Below, in pieces: positions 52,401 to 61,663 of a stretch of 64,000 bases of DNA. Every line of letters starts with the position of its first letter. Position 1 is the stretch's first letter. Where the stretch lies: NCBI RefSeq assembly GCF_000380565.1, contig NZ_AQYJ01000029.1:682001-746000 (forward strand), given 5' to 3'. The notes below the pieces were generated by a model. That model worked only from the letters and a program-made list of their open reading frames with translations. It had not been told where the DNA came from and ran no database searches. Position numbers and translations under genes: made by a program. The stretch is from Microbulbifer variabilis ATCC 700307 (GTDB lineage: Bacteria > Pseudomonadota > Gammaproteobacteria > Pseudomonadales > Cellvibrionaceae).

Positions 52401-55400
52401 CAGAAAAGTGCTTTGTTGATTTGCAGCAGTTGCAGGCACCCTTGAACGACCTGCGGGAGTTCCTGACCCAACGATTGACCAGCGCCATGCTGCCCAGTGA
52501 GCTTTGCTGTCTCGCTGAAATACCTCTTACCGCCAATGGCAAAATTGATCGCGGCGGTTTACAGCAGTTTGCCGATGAATCCATAGCGCAACACCAGGCA
52601 AAGCAGAACCCACCGCAAGGTAAATTGGAGCAGCAGGTGGCTGCCGTTTGGTGCAAATTCCTCGATGTTGATGATATAGCACGGGATGATAACTTCTTCG
52701 CACTTGGGGGTGACTCCCTGTTAGCAACCCGTGTTGTGCGAGACCTGCGCGAGTCTGGCTTTGTAGGTGTCACACTGTCGGAATTGTTTAGCCAGCCCAG
52801 CCTGGCCGACTTTGCTGCGACATTAGTTCAAGATCCAACTGAGAACCCACAGCCAAACAAAGGCACTACCGAAATTGTTGCTACACCCTGGCAATCGGAT
52901 AAGGCCAATCGGTACGCCGCTTTTGAACCTACCGATGTTCAGCGAGCCTATTGGCTGGGAAGGGACCCAGAATTTGTTTTGGGTGGTATTGGTTGTCATT
53001 TTTATCGTGAATATGACGTTGTTGATCTCGATCTGGAGCGCTTGGAATCTGCGCTAAATGCGATGATTGACCGCCATGAAATGCTGCGGGCTGTATTCGA
53101 TAGTGAAGGTCGACAGCGCATCCTTGCCGATGTGCCGAGATTTTCCATCGATGTTACAGAGGTAGACCGCGATCCAGCTTCTGCTTTTGCGCAACTGCGA
53201 CAGGAGTGCGCGGAGCAGGTGTTTGAGCCCAGCAGGTGGCCACTGTTTGATGTCCGTGCGGTGCGCTGTGGCCGCAATACCCGGTTGGCTATCGGTTTGG
53301 ATAATTTGATTCTCGATGCCTTCAGTATTCTGCTGTTTTATCGTGAGTTAAATATTCTTTATCAGAGCCCTGAAACTCATCTACGTTCTATCGAACTCTC
53401 TTTCCGCGACTATGTGCGCAATGTATTGCCGCAAACTACCGCCGTATTTGATAGTGATCTTGACGAAGGTCCCCTGGCTGCCGCAAAAACATTTTGGCAG
53501 CACAAATTATCGGAGCTGCCTCCCGCGCCCCAGCTGCCCATTGTACGGGAGCCGGCATCCATTGAGCGCCCGCACTTTGTGCGTCATCAACAGCATATTG
53601 ATAAGCGGACCTGGCAAAACCTGGTTGCGCGCGCGGCTGAGCAGGGAATCACGCCTTCGAGCCTGCTTCTAACCGCTTTTGCCGAAGTGCTTAGTCGTTG
53701 GAGCAGTCGCCCTGACCTGAGCTTGAACCTTACCCTGTTTGATCGCCGTGAAGTTCACCCGGATATCTATCGAGTGATGGGGGATTTCACCTCCCTGACC
53801 CTGGTGGGTTACCGGCCAGAGGCCGGTGACAGCTGGTTGGTGCGAGCGAAAAAAATACAAGGGGAAGTTGGCGCGGCCCTGGAACATCGCGATATTTCCA
53901 GTGTTAGCCTGATGCGGGAATTAGCCCGCCGGCAGAGCGACGCGGAAGCCACAATGCCCGTGGTCTTCACCAGCGCACTGGGTATTCCCGGTGGCACAGC
54001 GGCACCGGAAAATGGGCCTCTGCGAGAACCTATCTGGGCCCTGACACAAACACCGCAAGTCTGGCTGGATCACCAGGTGGTCGAAGTCGAGGGTGGCGTT
54101 TTCTTAAATTGGGATGTTGTCGAAGCGCTTTTCCCAGAGGGGATGTGCGCGGAAATGTTCCAGGCCTATATCGGCTTGCTCCAATGGGCGGGTGACGCTG
54201 AATGGGATTCCACACCGCCTGATTTATTACCCAGTGCTCAACGGGAGCTTAGAACTCAGCTTGAAAAGCGTATCGCAATTGACCCAACGGATAATTTGTC
54301 ACAGCGATTTTTCCAACAGGCAAAAGCGAATCCCGACAATATTGCCTTATATTGGGGAGGTGATAATTCCCTGAGTTATGGTGTCCTGGCAGAGCGTGCT
54401 TTGCGCATCGCTGCCTGGTTATTGGAAAGCCAGGTTTCACCTGCCGAGGTGGTGGCCGTTAATCTGCCGAAAGGGCCCGACCAGATTGCCGCTGTTTTGG
54501 GGGTGCTCGCAGCGGGAGCTGCTTACTTGCCTATTGGTATCGATCAACCGCAGGCAAGGCGTGAGTCAATGTTGCGCCGTGCTGATGTAAAAGTGGTGCT
54601 CGACCAAAGTGCAATTCAACAGGCCGAACAGTTCGCTCCTATAGATGAGCCTATTGCAACAGAACCTGAGCAACTGGCTTATATCATTTTCACTTCCGGC
54701 TCTACTGGCGAACCCAAGGGCGTCGAGATCAGTCACGGTGCCGCCTGGAATACCATTGCGGATATCAACGAACGTTTCTCTGTTGATGAAAATGATCGTG
54801 TACTGGCCATTTCAGCCCTGGATTTTGACCTCTCTGTTTACGATATTTTCGGACTGCTATCGGTCGGTGGTGCGCTGGTATTGATTGATGAGGAGGACCG
54901 GCGGGATGCTGAGCGCTGGTATCAATGGGTATGTCACTACGGCATCACTATCTGGAATACGGTACCGGCACTACTGGATATGTTACTCACTGTCGGTGCC
55001 GGTACACCGCCTGGCAATTTGCGTTTGGTATTAAATTCCGGCGATTGGATTGGCCTGGATTTACCCCAGCGATTAAAACAAGTACAGCCCGAATGCCGTT
55101 TTATCGCACTGGGTGGCGCCACTGAAGCTGCTATTTGGTCTAACAGTTTTGAAGTTGTAGAAGTCGATCCAAGCTGGCACTCGATCCCGTACGGATACCC
55201 CCTGGCCAACCAGAAATTCAGGGTGATGGATACCCAGGGGCGCGACTGCCCTGACTGGACAACGGGAGAGCTGTGGATCGGTGGTGATGGTGTCGCCATG
55301 GGATATCGCGGGGCGCCCGAATTGACCGAGGCGCGCTTTGTTACGGTCGATGGTGAGCGCTGGTATCGCACAGGGGATCTTGGACGCTACTGGCCCAATG

Positions 55401-56029
55401 GATGCCTGGAATTTTTGGGGCGCGTCGATAGCCAGGTCAAGGTCCGTGGCCATCGCATAGAGCTGGGTGAAATTGAAACCGTATTTAATCGTCAGATGTT
55501 TGTGCAGCGCGCACTGGTGCTGGCCACAGAACAACAGCTGGTCGCAGCTGTTGTGTTCGCACCCGAATGCCCACCAACGTTTAATACTGATGAATTGCGC
55601 GAGTACCTTCGCCACCACCTGCCGTCTTATATGATCCCGGACTTCATTGTGACTTTGCCGGAAATGCCTTTGAGTGCAAACGGCAAATTGGATCGCGCTT
55701 CAGTATTAAAACTCGTGAATGCAGTGGAAAAACCGCAACAGGATAAAGTGGGCGAGCTGGCGACAGATAACGAGCACCTGGTAGCCCAGATTTGGCAGGA
55801 ACTTCTCAACTTGCCAGTGATAAACCGCGATCAAAATTTCTTTGAATTGGGTGGCGATAGTTTATTGGCAACCCGGTTTATCGACCGCCTAAAACAGCAA
55901 CACCGTTTGCTGCTTCCCCTCAGACGTTTATTTGCCTCTCCGAGACTGGCAGATGTTGCCGGTGCCCTAAGTGCAATGGAACCGCTAGTGGATGTTGATC
56001 CCAATATGGTGGAAGAGGGCGTGATATGA
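49406..56029 (+). CDS. pchE: PchE-like NRPS with an extra cysteine module (ArCP-Cy-A-PCP-Cy-A-PCP)
   Basis: A 2207-residue synthetase, TTG start behind AGGAG within pchA. Domains: aryl carrier (Ser46 in LGLNSVQ), Cy1 (about 105-550, DMVAADAFS at 242), A1 (about 565-1050), PCP1 (Ser1104 in LGGDSLL), Cy2 (about 1165-1600, DNLILDAFS at 1299), A2 (about 1625-2100) and PCP2 (Ser2152). Both Cy domains keep the DxxxxDxxS motif and PVVFTS. Both A domains give the pocket code D-L-Y-N-L-S-L-I-W, which is the cysteine code. Pyochelin PchE has only one module, with an epimerase/methyltransferase insert in its A domain; that insert is absent here. It should link salicylate to two cyclised cysteines. Confidence 0.92.
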   Translation: MSPKPQNKSEPISPASLLKDLVCQAIDADINDINPQDDLIALGLNSVQIMRIVGQLRQKKIKVKFADLIAVPRLEAWLFLPQLAIGTEESTSEHLSVPGAFDEGAPFDLAPMQHAYWIGRDPNQYLGGVAAHFYHEFDGQDVVPDRLEQAVCSLFERHGMLRVQIHDDGRQQIPAEVSWPGLKVHDFRHQAAAEAEQSLIAVREQLSHRQLNISQGEVFDVQLSLLPAELKAGGTRLHINLDMVAADAFSLRVLLNDLAKLYLEPEQSLVPLNYSYPRYQADRSALHSKEERRAEKQQAKEHWQDRLADLPGAPQLPTAIGTESKDTRRVVRRHYSLSADQKNQLAEFASRHGITLSMTLAAALAEVLTVYSEESDFLLNLPLFDRESLHRDVNSLVGDFTSSILLAWQGSQSGTFVERAQRLQHNFRQDVAHGSYSGVEVLRDLSRQQGQTVFAPVVFTSALGLGELFGESVRSAFGDVNWIISQGPQVWLDVQVMELKGGLSVNWDAREAAFAPGVLDGMFAAFTQLLECLIGSPEFWAQPIPSLLPAEQKQQRQQVNSTAKPYQLHQLHEHFFSNAKNCPGAVALYWNGDQIRYGELAHSALAMAAYLQLQGVEPGDLVGILLPKGPEQIIAALGVLAAGAAYLPLGIDQPPLRRERVLKLAGAKLVIDNLSVLSGVAPLSQPVVGEAKDLAYTIFTSGSTGEPKGVEISHGSAWNTIADINERFSVNENDRVLAVSALDFDLSVYDIFGLLSAGGALVLVEEESRRDAERWHQLVCQHGVTVWNTVPALLDMLLTTGGNTPAGELRLVLNSGDWISLDLPERLKRVNPGCRFIALGGATEASIWSNSFEVKEVDSSWRSIPYGYPLANQQFRVVDALGRDCPNWVTGELWIGGAGVALGYRGAPGITSARFVTDEGERWYRTGDLGRYWLNGCLEFLGRADNQVKVRGHRIELGEIEAALTAHKGIAQAVALLTQRGVVAVVVLESKLSQGNINPEKCFVDLQQLQAPLNDLREFLTQRLTSAMLPSELCCLAEIPLTANGKIDRGGLQQFADESIAQHQAKQNPPQGKLEQQVAAVWCKFLDVDDIARDDNFFALGGDSLLATRVVRDLRESGFVGVTLSELFSQPSLADFAATLVQDPTENPQPNKGTTEIVATPWQSDKANRYAAFEPTDVQRAYWLGRDPEFVLGGIGCHFYREYDVVDLDLERLESALNAMIDRHEMLRAVFDSEGRQRILADVPRFSIDVTEVDRDPASAFAQLRQECAEQVFEPSRWPLFDVRAVRCGRNTRLAIGLDNLILDAFSILLFYRELNILYQSPETHLRSIELSFRDYVRNVLPQTTAVFDSDLDEGPLAAAKTFWQHKLSELPPAPQLPIVREPASIERPHFVRHQQHIDKRTWQNLVARAAEQGITPSSLLLTAFAEVLSRWSSRPDLSLNLTLFDRREVHPDIYRVMGDFTSLTLVGYRPEAGDSWLVRAKKIQGEVGAALEHRDISSVSLMRELARRQSDAEATMPVVFTSALGIPGGTAAPENGPLREPIWALTQTPQVWLDHQVVEVEGGVFLNWDVVEALFPEGMCAEMFQAYIGLLQWAGDAEWDSTPPDLLPSAQRELRTQLEKRIAIDPTDNLSQRFFQQAKANPDNIALYWGGDNSLSYGVLAERALRIAAWLLESQVSPAEVVAVNLPKGPDQIAAVLGVLAAGAAYLPIGIDQPQARRESMLRRADVKVVLDQSAIQQAEQFAPIDEPIATEPEQLAYIIFTSGSTGEPKGVEISHGAAWNTIADINERFSVDENDRVLAISALDFDLSVYDIFGLLSVGGALVLIDEEDRRDAERWYQWVCHYGITIWNTVPALLDMLLTVGAGTPPGNLRLVLNSGDWIGLDLPQRLKQVQPECRFIALGGATEAAIWSNSFEVVEVDPSWHSIPYGYPLANQKFRVMDTQGRDCPDWTTGELWIGGDGVAMGYRGAPELTEARFVTVDGERWYRTGDLGRYWPNGCLEFLGRVDSQVKVRGHRIELGEIETVFNRQMFVQRALVLATEQQLVAAVVFAPECPPTFNTDELREYLRHHLPSYMIPDFIVTLPEMPLSANGKLDRASVLKLVNAVEKPQQDKVGELATDNEHLVAQIWQELLNLPVINRDQNFFELGGDSLLATRFIDRLKQQHRLLLPLRRLFASPRLADVAGALSAMEPLVDVDPNMVEEGVI
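51484..52290 (+). repeat. internal duplication copy 1 (A domain of module 1)
   Basis: This segment encodes A-domain cores A3 to A8 of module 1 and is nearly the same at protein level as 54670-55480 in the same gene (for example TIADINERFSV and SALDFDLSVYDIFGLLS in both). It points to module duplication or later gene conversion. Confidence 0.7.
54670..55480 (+). repeat. internal duplication copy 2 (A domain of module 2)
   Basis: The partner of 51484-52290, with conserved stretches such as NTVPALLDMLLT and RLVLNSGDWI. The Cy domains on either side are clearly more different, so identity is concentrated in the adenylation cores. Confidence 0.7.
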
Positions 56030-56077
56030 GCTTGTTGGCAATTTTATTTTTCAGCGATTGGACGGAGTTTTAACCCC

Positions 56078-59000
56078 ATGACGGCTATGGAACTGATCGA
56101 CGAATTACAAGGGCTTGGGGTGGAACTCTGGACCGAGTCTGAACAACTGCGCTTTCGCGCGGCCAAAGGCCTGCTGTCGGAGCAGCACAAGCAGAGGCTG
56201 CGGGAACACAAGTTACAAATTATCGAAATACTGAGCGCTGCTCAAACGGCCGCTGTTAACGACCAGGACTTGGGAGTGGTGGTTGAGGCCGATAGGGAAA
56301 ATCGGCATGAACCTTTCCCTTTAAGCGATGTGCAGACCGCCTACCTGTTGGGTCGACAAAATGCATTTGGCTATGGGGGCGTTGCTTGCCACGGTTACCT
56401 GGAGCTGGAATACCCGGGATTAAATCCAAAAGGTTTGCAGGAAGCCTGGAACCAACTCATTGAACGTCACCCGATGTTGCGGGCGGTTATCGAGCAGGAG
56501 GGATACCAGCGGGTTCTCCCCCAAGTGCCGTACTACGAAATGAAAAGCCAGGACCTCACCGGTTTGGACGAGGACGCCCTGGAACTTGCCTTGGAATCGG
56601 TGAGGGATGAACTGGGCCACCGCAACTACACCATTGGTGAGTGGCCGATGTTCGAGCTGCGCCATAGCCGCACAGATAAGGGCCATATAGTGCATTTCTC
56701 TATGGATGCACTGATCGCAGACTGGGCCAGTGCGGGCATTTTATTTAATGAGCTCGATCTCCTGCTGTCTCACCCCGGTGCAGCCCTGCCGCCACTGGAG
56801 ATTGATTTTCGCGATTATCTACTGGCCGAACGAAGTCTATTGGACAGCCAGGGCTACCAAAATGATCGTCGCTATTGGTTGGATCGCCTTGAGCAATTGC
56901 CACCCGCACCTGAGTTACCGGTTTTGCCGTCTGCTTCAGAAGCGGAATCTGTACGTTTTAATCGCCACTACTACCGCCTGGACACGACGCATTGGCAGAC
57001 ACTGAGGCAGCGAGCCGGTACTGCCGGCTTAACCGCGTCGGTTGCCGTGCTGGCTGCCTACGGAGCGGTATTGCAGCGGTGGAGCCGCCAGCCATGCTTT
57101 AGCCTAAGTCTTACCTTATTGAATCGACTGCCTTTACATCCTCAGGTTAATCAGCTGATCGGTGATTTTACTTCGGTCAGTGTGTTGGCGATTGGTGATT
57201 CCAATGGAAAAACCTTTCGAGATTGGGCGGCTGGCATTGGCGAGCAGCTGTTCAGTGATATTGATCACCGCTTGTTCTCCGGTGTGGAAGTACTGCGGGA
57301 AATGTCCCGTGCGCGAGGACCCGAGGCCGCATTGATGCCGGTGGTATTTACCAGTGCTATTGGCCTGGGAGATACCGAAAAACCCGCTAGCGGTAGAAAG
57401 TCCGGCAGAGGAATTACCCAGACACCGCAAGTCACCCTGGATTGCCAGGTGAGAGATGATGCCGAAGGTCTGGAAATTAACTGGGACGTGCGCCAGGGCG
57501 TTTTTCCATCGGGCTTGGTAGAGGATATGTTCGCGGCCTTTACCGGCTTGTTGAATGAGCTTGCCGCTGGCGGCGACGGGCAATGGCTTGGCAAGTCTCC
57601 GGTTTCTTTACCCGAGTGGCAGCAACAGGAAAGGCATCAGGTTAATCAAACCGATGGACCTGTTCCTTCAAAGTTATTGCATCAGGGCGTATTTGCACAG
57701 GCTGCGGCAACGCCGGAAGCTACCGCCATTATTGATAGCAATGGCAGTGTGAGTTATGGCGACCTGGCGAAAAAAGCGGCGGGTATCGCCAAATCGCTGA
57801 CCAAAGAAGGTTTCCAGCTAGGTAGCCGCGTAGCCATTGCAATGCCGAAAGGGCGAGAGCAAATAGCGGCGACCCTCGGTGTGCTCCTGGCTGGTGGTAT
57901 CTATTTGCCATTGGACGCGGCACAACCAGAAATACGGCTTAATAAATTGTTGCTGAGTGCAGAGGTGGAATATGTCCTGACACTCAGCAACCTCGCCAGC
58001 CAAATTAAGTGGCCATCAGAAGTGCAGGTGATCAGTGTAGATACCCTGGCACCTGAAGCCGAGATCCCGCTAGCCAGTGATGGTGACCCGGAGCAGCTGG
58101 CTTATGTTATCTACACCTCCGGTTCTACCGGCGAGCCAAAAGGTGTGATGATTAATCATCGGGCCGCTTTAAATACGGTGATGGATATTAATCGCCGCTT
58201 CGAAGTGAGCCCGGGCGATCGTATTTTGGGCTTGGCCCAACTCAGTTTTGATTTGTCGGTCTACGATATTTTTGGCCCCTTGGCAGCCGGTGCAATTTTG
58301 GTGTTGCCTGATCCGGCCCGTGGTGCAGACCCTTCACATTGGGCGGAGGTCATGGATGAGCACCGAGTGACATTGTGGAACTCTGTCCCCGCGCAGTTGC
58401 AAATGCTGGCCACCTATCTGGATACAGAGCCTCGGCCGCTGCCCGAATGGCGATTGGCAATGCTATCGGGAGACTGGATTCCGGTTACTTTACCGGAACA
58501 TATCAGGCGCCATGTGCCAGCACTGGACCTGATCGGCATGGGTGGGGCTACAGAAGCAGCAATCTGGTCCAACTACCACCGTATTGAGCGAGTCGATCCT
58601 GCCTGGAGCAGTATTCCCTATGGCGTGCCGCTGACGAACCAGGGTTTCAGGGTGTTGGATAGCCAGTTGCGCGATGCCCCTGTGTGGGTGGCGGGTGAGC
58701 TGATGATTACTGGCCTGGGATTGGCCGATGGTTATCTCGGTGATGCGGCCCTATCTGAACAGAAGTTTTTCTCTCACCCGGTGGATGGCCAGCGCCTTTA
58801 CCGCACTGGCGATTTGGGCCGCTATTTGCCCGGTGGCGAACTCGAATTCCTGGGCCGTGAAGACGGGCAGGTAAAAATTCGCGGACACCGTATCGAACTG
58901 GGAGAAGTGGAGTCTGCATTATTGGCCCACCCCGCAGTATCAACAGCAGCGGCGGTAATTGAGAAGAAAGAGGGAGGCTCGAGAGCGGATTTAAATCTGT

Positions 59001-61663
59001 TGGGCTTTGTAGAAAGTCGTCGCATGGATGATGCCGAGCCGGCGGTTATCGATCCCGAGCTGGTAAATTCAGTGCGTCAGTTTGCGCACTACCAGGCCGG
59101 TGAGCCAGAAGCTGTCAGTGTCGGCGATTATGTGCAGGTGCTTGAACAAGCGGCCCTGTTGTCGATGCTTCACGGTTTGATGGGCCTGGGGGTATTTACA
59201 GATTGTGAGCGGGGATACAGTGCAGAAGAAATTCTTTCACTAGCGGAAGTCCACGAAAAGCATCACTGGCTGGTGCGTCGTTGGTTGGAGCTTCTCGTTC
59301 AGGCAAAACTGCTCAGTTTATCCACTATCAGCGCCGGCGCTGAGGAAAAATATACGCGTACCCAGGCTGTCGACATCTCTGCTGTTGATGAAGCGTGGAA
59401 GCGCGTTGAACAGGGAATTGAAAGCGGTTTTTGTAATCGGGAATTCCTGCAATATCACCGGGATCATGTCGAGCTATTACCCCAGTTACTAGCGAATCAA
59501 CAAAACCCGTTTGAATTGTTGTTCCCCCAGGGCGACCAGCAGGTGGCTTTGTCCCTCTATCGGGACGATCTTATTGCCCGCTATAACAATGCCGCCGTTG
59601 CCGCATTAATTAACCGCATTGCCGCCCAGAGCGATAGAGGGTTGACGGTTCTTGAGTTGGGTGCTGGCACAGGGGCTACCAGTGCGTCGGTTATTCCCAT
59701 GTTGGATGGATATGACGTTGACTATCTATTTACCGACATGACCGCATTTTTCCTGACTGAGGCTCGCCGTCAATTTAAAGAATGGCCTTGGGTGCGGTTT
59801 GGATTAATGGATCTCAATACAGACTATCGCGTCCAGGGTTTGGCACCCAATAGTGCAGATGTCATTTTATGTGCTGGGATGCTCAATAGTACCCGAGATC
59901 CAGAGGCGGCTATTGCCAGTGCTGTCGAATTGCTGGCGCCCGGGGGCTGGTTAATCCTGACTGAGCCAACGGTGGATCACGCCCATATCTTACTCACTCA
60001 GGGTTTTATGATGGACCCCGCTGGTGATGATCGCGCTTGTGGTGTGACCAAGTTCCTGTCTATCGAAAAATGGCAATCGCTGTTAAAAGCCCATGGTGCC
60101 GGCCAAGTGCTCTGCCTGCCGGAAGATGAGCATCCTTTGTCGGCTTTTGGTATGAACTTATTGGCCGCGCAGATGAAAACTGATCGGCAATATTTGAGTG
60201 CCGGGAAACTGCGGGACTTTTTAGCGAATAGATTGCCCGCGCATATGGTACCCACCCATTTACAAGTTCTCGATCAGCTGCCGCTCACCGCCAATGGCAA
60301 AGTCGATCGCAAAATGCTGGCCAGTTGGCGTCCTGCGAACGGAGACGCTCAAGAGGCTGCGCACTCAGAACAGATGGACCCTCTGGAAACGGCGCTTTGC
60401 AAACTCTGGGCTAATGCACTGGGCCTCGATAATGTGGGCCGACAGGACAGCTTTTTTGATCTCGGTGGTGACTCGCTGATTATGGCGCGGGTTGCAGGGC
60501 GCTTGTTGGAAGAGATTCCCGAGGCAAAATCGTTCACTTACGACGCCTTGTTGCGTCACATGCTCAATGGACCAACGGTTGCTGCATTGGCCAGAGCACT
60601 GAGAGTTGAGCCGGGTGCCGTTGCCGACGAGCAGGCAGACGCTGATAGCGACAACCTGGTGGCAACTACCCGCGAGGGCAGCAACTCCTTGATGGTGCCT
60701 TTCAGCTATAAAAGCGAGGGTAAAAGGGCATCTAAAGAAGAGGCGCCGGTGCGGATTATGTTCCATGCGGCCCTGGGTACCCTGGATTATTTCCAGCACC
60801 TGGGCAAAGCGCTTGCAGCCCAGGATCTGGGCCCGGTCATTGGAATTGCTGTCGCCAATACAGAAACGTATCTGTCCATTGATGCCAAAGAATTAATCGA
60901 GCGCACCGCCGATGATTACGCCCAAAGAATCATCGATGAGGGCTATCAGCGTTGCCAGTTAATTGGCTACTGCCTGGGCGGTCTGCTGGCAACGGAAGTT
61001 TCGCGGAGATTGCTGGAGCGCGGTGTCGATGTGATTGACCTGAGCCTGATCGACAGTATCCCAATGTTTGTCGATACCGATGAAGAGCTGGCTTTCGAAG
61101 CAATTTTCGCCCCCAACCTGAATCTCGACCCGGTAAAAGCGGTATTTGGTGAGCATATCGAGAGTGAAGATATTTCCCGCGCGATCGAGACCTTAATGCA
61201 GAAACACAACGGTCGTGTTCCTGCCGGTGCAATGGCAGAACTCGATGGTGATGCCGGGCTTAAAGCGGTAGCGGAAGCCGTGCGGCAACGTTCTCAACTC
61301 ACCCAGGAACAGCGCCTTGCTGGTTATACCGAGATGGCCTCTGCCCAGGCGGGTGTGCCGGTTGAAGCCGCGATGATACCAGGGCTTTTCAGGGTGTGCC
61401 GACACAGTATGCGCGCTGCCTGTTTTGATCTGCCCCCCTATATTGGCGATATGACCTACTTGCGCTGCCAGGAAGAGCAATCCTTCGGTGTCACTGCCGG
61501 CGTAGGGCATATGGCTGCGCCTTATTGGCAGGATGTTTGTCTGGGTGATTTTGAATTAATCGATGTTCCGGGCAATCACTTCAGCGTGATGGAGCCGCCG
61601 CAGGTTGCCACTGTCGTTGAGCACTTGGCAAAACCCTTACAGCGCGGTAAAGCGGGCAAATAG
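56078..61663 (+). CDS. pchF: PchF-like NRPS (TubC dock-Cy-A-MT-PCP-TE)
   Basis: An 1861-residue terminal synthetase. Residues 1-55 form a TubC-type docking domain (LIDELQGLGVELWTESEQLR), then Cy3 (DALIADWAS at 210, PVVFTS about 421), an A domain with the pocket residues D-L-Y-N-M-S-M-I-W (cysteine-like), a methyltransferase in the A domain after core A8 (SAM motif LELGAGTGATS at about 1192), PCP (Ser1466 in LGGDSLIMA) and a C-terminal thioesterase. The TE elbow is GYCLGG, with Cys about 1632 where Ser is usual, and its His is in GNHFSVMEPP. The enzyme should add, cyclise and methylate a third cysteine and release the chain. Confidence 0.92.
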   Translation: MTAMELIDELQGLGVELWTESEQLRFRAAKGLLSEQHKQRLREHKLQIIEILSAAQTAAVNDQDLGVVVEADRENRHEPFPLSDVQTAYLLGRQNAFGYGGVACHGYLELEYPGLNPKGLQEAWNQLIERHPMLRAVIEQEGYQRVLPQVPYYEMKSQDLTGLDEDALELALESVRDELGHRNYTIGEWPMFELRHSRTDKGHIVHFSMDALIADWASAGILFNELDLLLSHPGAALPPLEIDFRDYLLAERSLLDSQGYQNDRRYWLDRLEQLPPAPELPVLPSASEAESVRFNRHYYRLDTTHWQTLRQRAGTAGLTASVAVLAAYGAVLQRWSRQPCFSLSLTLLNRLPLHPQVNQLIGDFTSVSVLAIGDSNGKTFRDWAAGIGEQLFSDIDHRLFSGVEVLREMSRARGPEAALMPVVFTSAIGLGDTEKPASGRKSGRGITQTPQVTLDCQVRDDAEGLEINWDVRQGVFPSGLVEDMFAAFTGLLNELAAGGDGQWLGKSPVSLPEWQQQERHQVNQTDGPVPSKLLHQGVFAQAAATPEATAIIDSNGSVSYGDLAKKAAGIAKSLTKEGFQLGSRVAIAMPKGREQIAATLGVLLAGGIYLPLDAAQPEIRLNKLLLSAEVEYVLTLSNLASQIKWPSEVQVISVDTLAPEAEIPLASDGDPEQLAYVIYTSGSTGEPKGVMINHRAALNTVMDINRRFEVSPGDRILGLAQLSFDLSVYDIFGPLAAGAILVLPDPARGADPSHWAEVMDEHRVTLWNSVPAQLQMLATYLDTEPRPLPEWRLAMLSGDWIPVTLPEHIRRHVPALDLIGMGGATEAAIWSNYHRIERVDPAWSSIPYGVPLTNQGFRVLDSQLRDAPVWVAGELMITGLGLADGYLGDAALSEQKFFSHPVDGQRLYRTGDLGRYLPGGELEFLGREDGQVKIRGHRIELGEVESALLAHPAVSTAAAVIEKKEGGSRADLNLLGFVESRRMDDAEPAVIDPELVNSVRQFAHYQAGEPEAVSVGDYVQVLEQAALLSMLHGLMGLGVFTDCERGYSAEEILSLAEVHEKHHWLVRRWLELLVQAKLLSLSTISAGAEEKYTRTQAVDISAVDEAWKRVEQGIESGFCNREFLQYHRDHVELLPQLLANQQNPFELLFPQGDQQVALSLYRDDLIARYNNAAVAALINRIAAQSDRGLTVLELGAGTGATSASVIPMLDGYDVDYLFTDMTAFFLTEARRQFKEWPWVRFGLMDLNTDYRVQGLAPNSADVILCAGMLNSTRDPEAAIASAVELLAPGGWLILTEPTVDHAHILLTQGFMMDPAGDDRACGVTKFLSIEKWQSLLKAHGAGQVLCLPEDEHPLSAFGMNLLAAQMKTDRQYLSAGKLRDFLANRLPAHMVPTHLQVLDQLPLTANGKVDRKMLASWRPANGDAQEAAHSEQMDPLETALCKLWANALGLDNVGRQDSFFDLGGDSLIMARVAGRLLEEIPEAKSFTYDALLRHMLNGPTVAALARALRVEPGAVADEQADADSDNLVATTREGSNSLMVPFSYKSEGKRASKEEAPVRIMFHAALGTLDYFQHLGKALAAQDLGPVIGIAVANTETYLSIDAKELIERTADDYAQRIIDEGYQRCQLIGYCLGGLLATEVSRRLLERGVDVIDLSLIDSIPMFVDTDEELAFEAIFAPNLNLDPVKAVFGEHIESEDISRAIETLMQKHNGRVPAGAMAELDGDAGLKAVAEAVRQRSQLTQEQRLAGYTEMASAQAGVPVEAAMIPGLFRVCRHSMRAACFDLPPYIGDMTYLRCQEEQSFGVTAGVGHMAAPYWQDVCLGDFELIDVPGNHFSVMEPPQVATVVEHLAKPLQRGKAGK

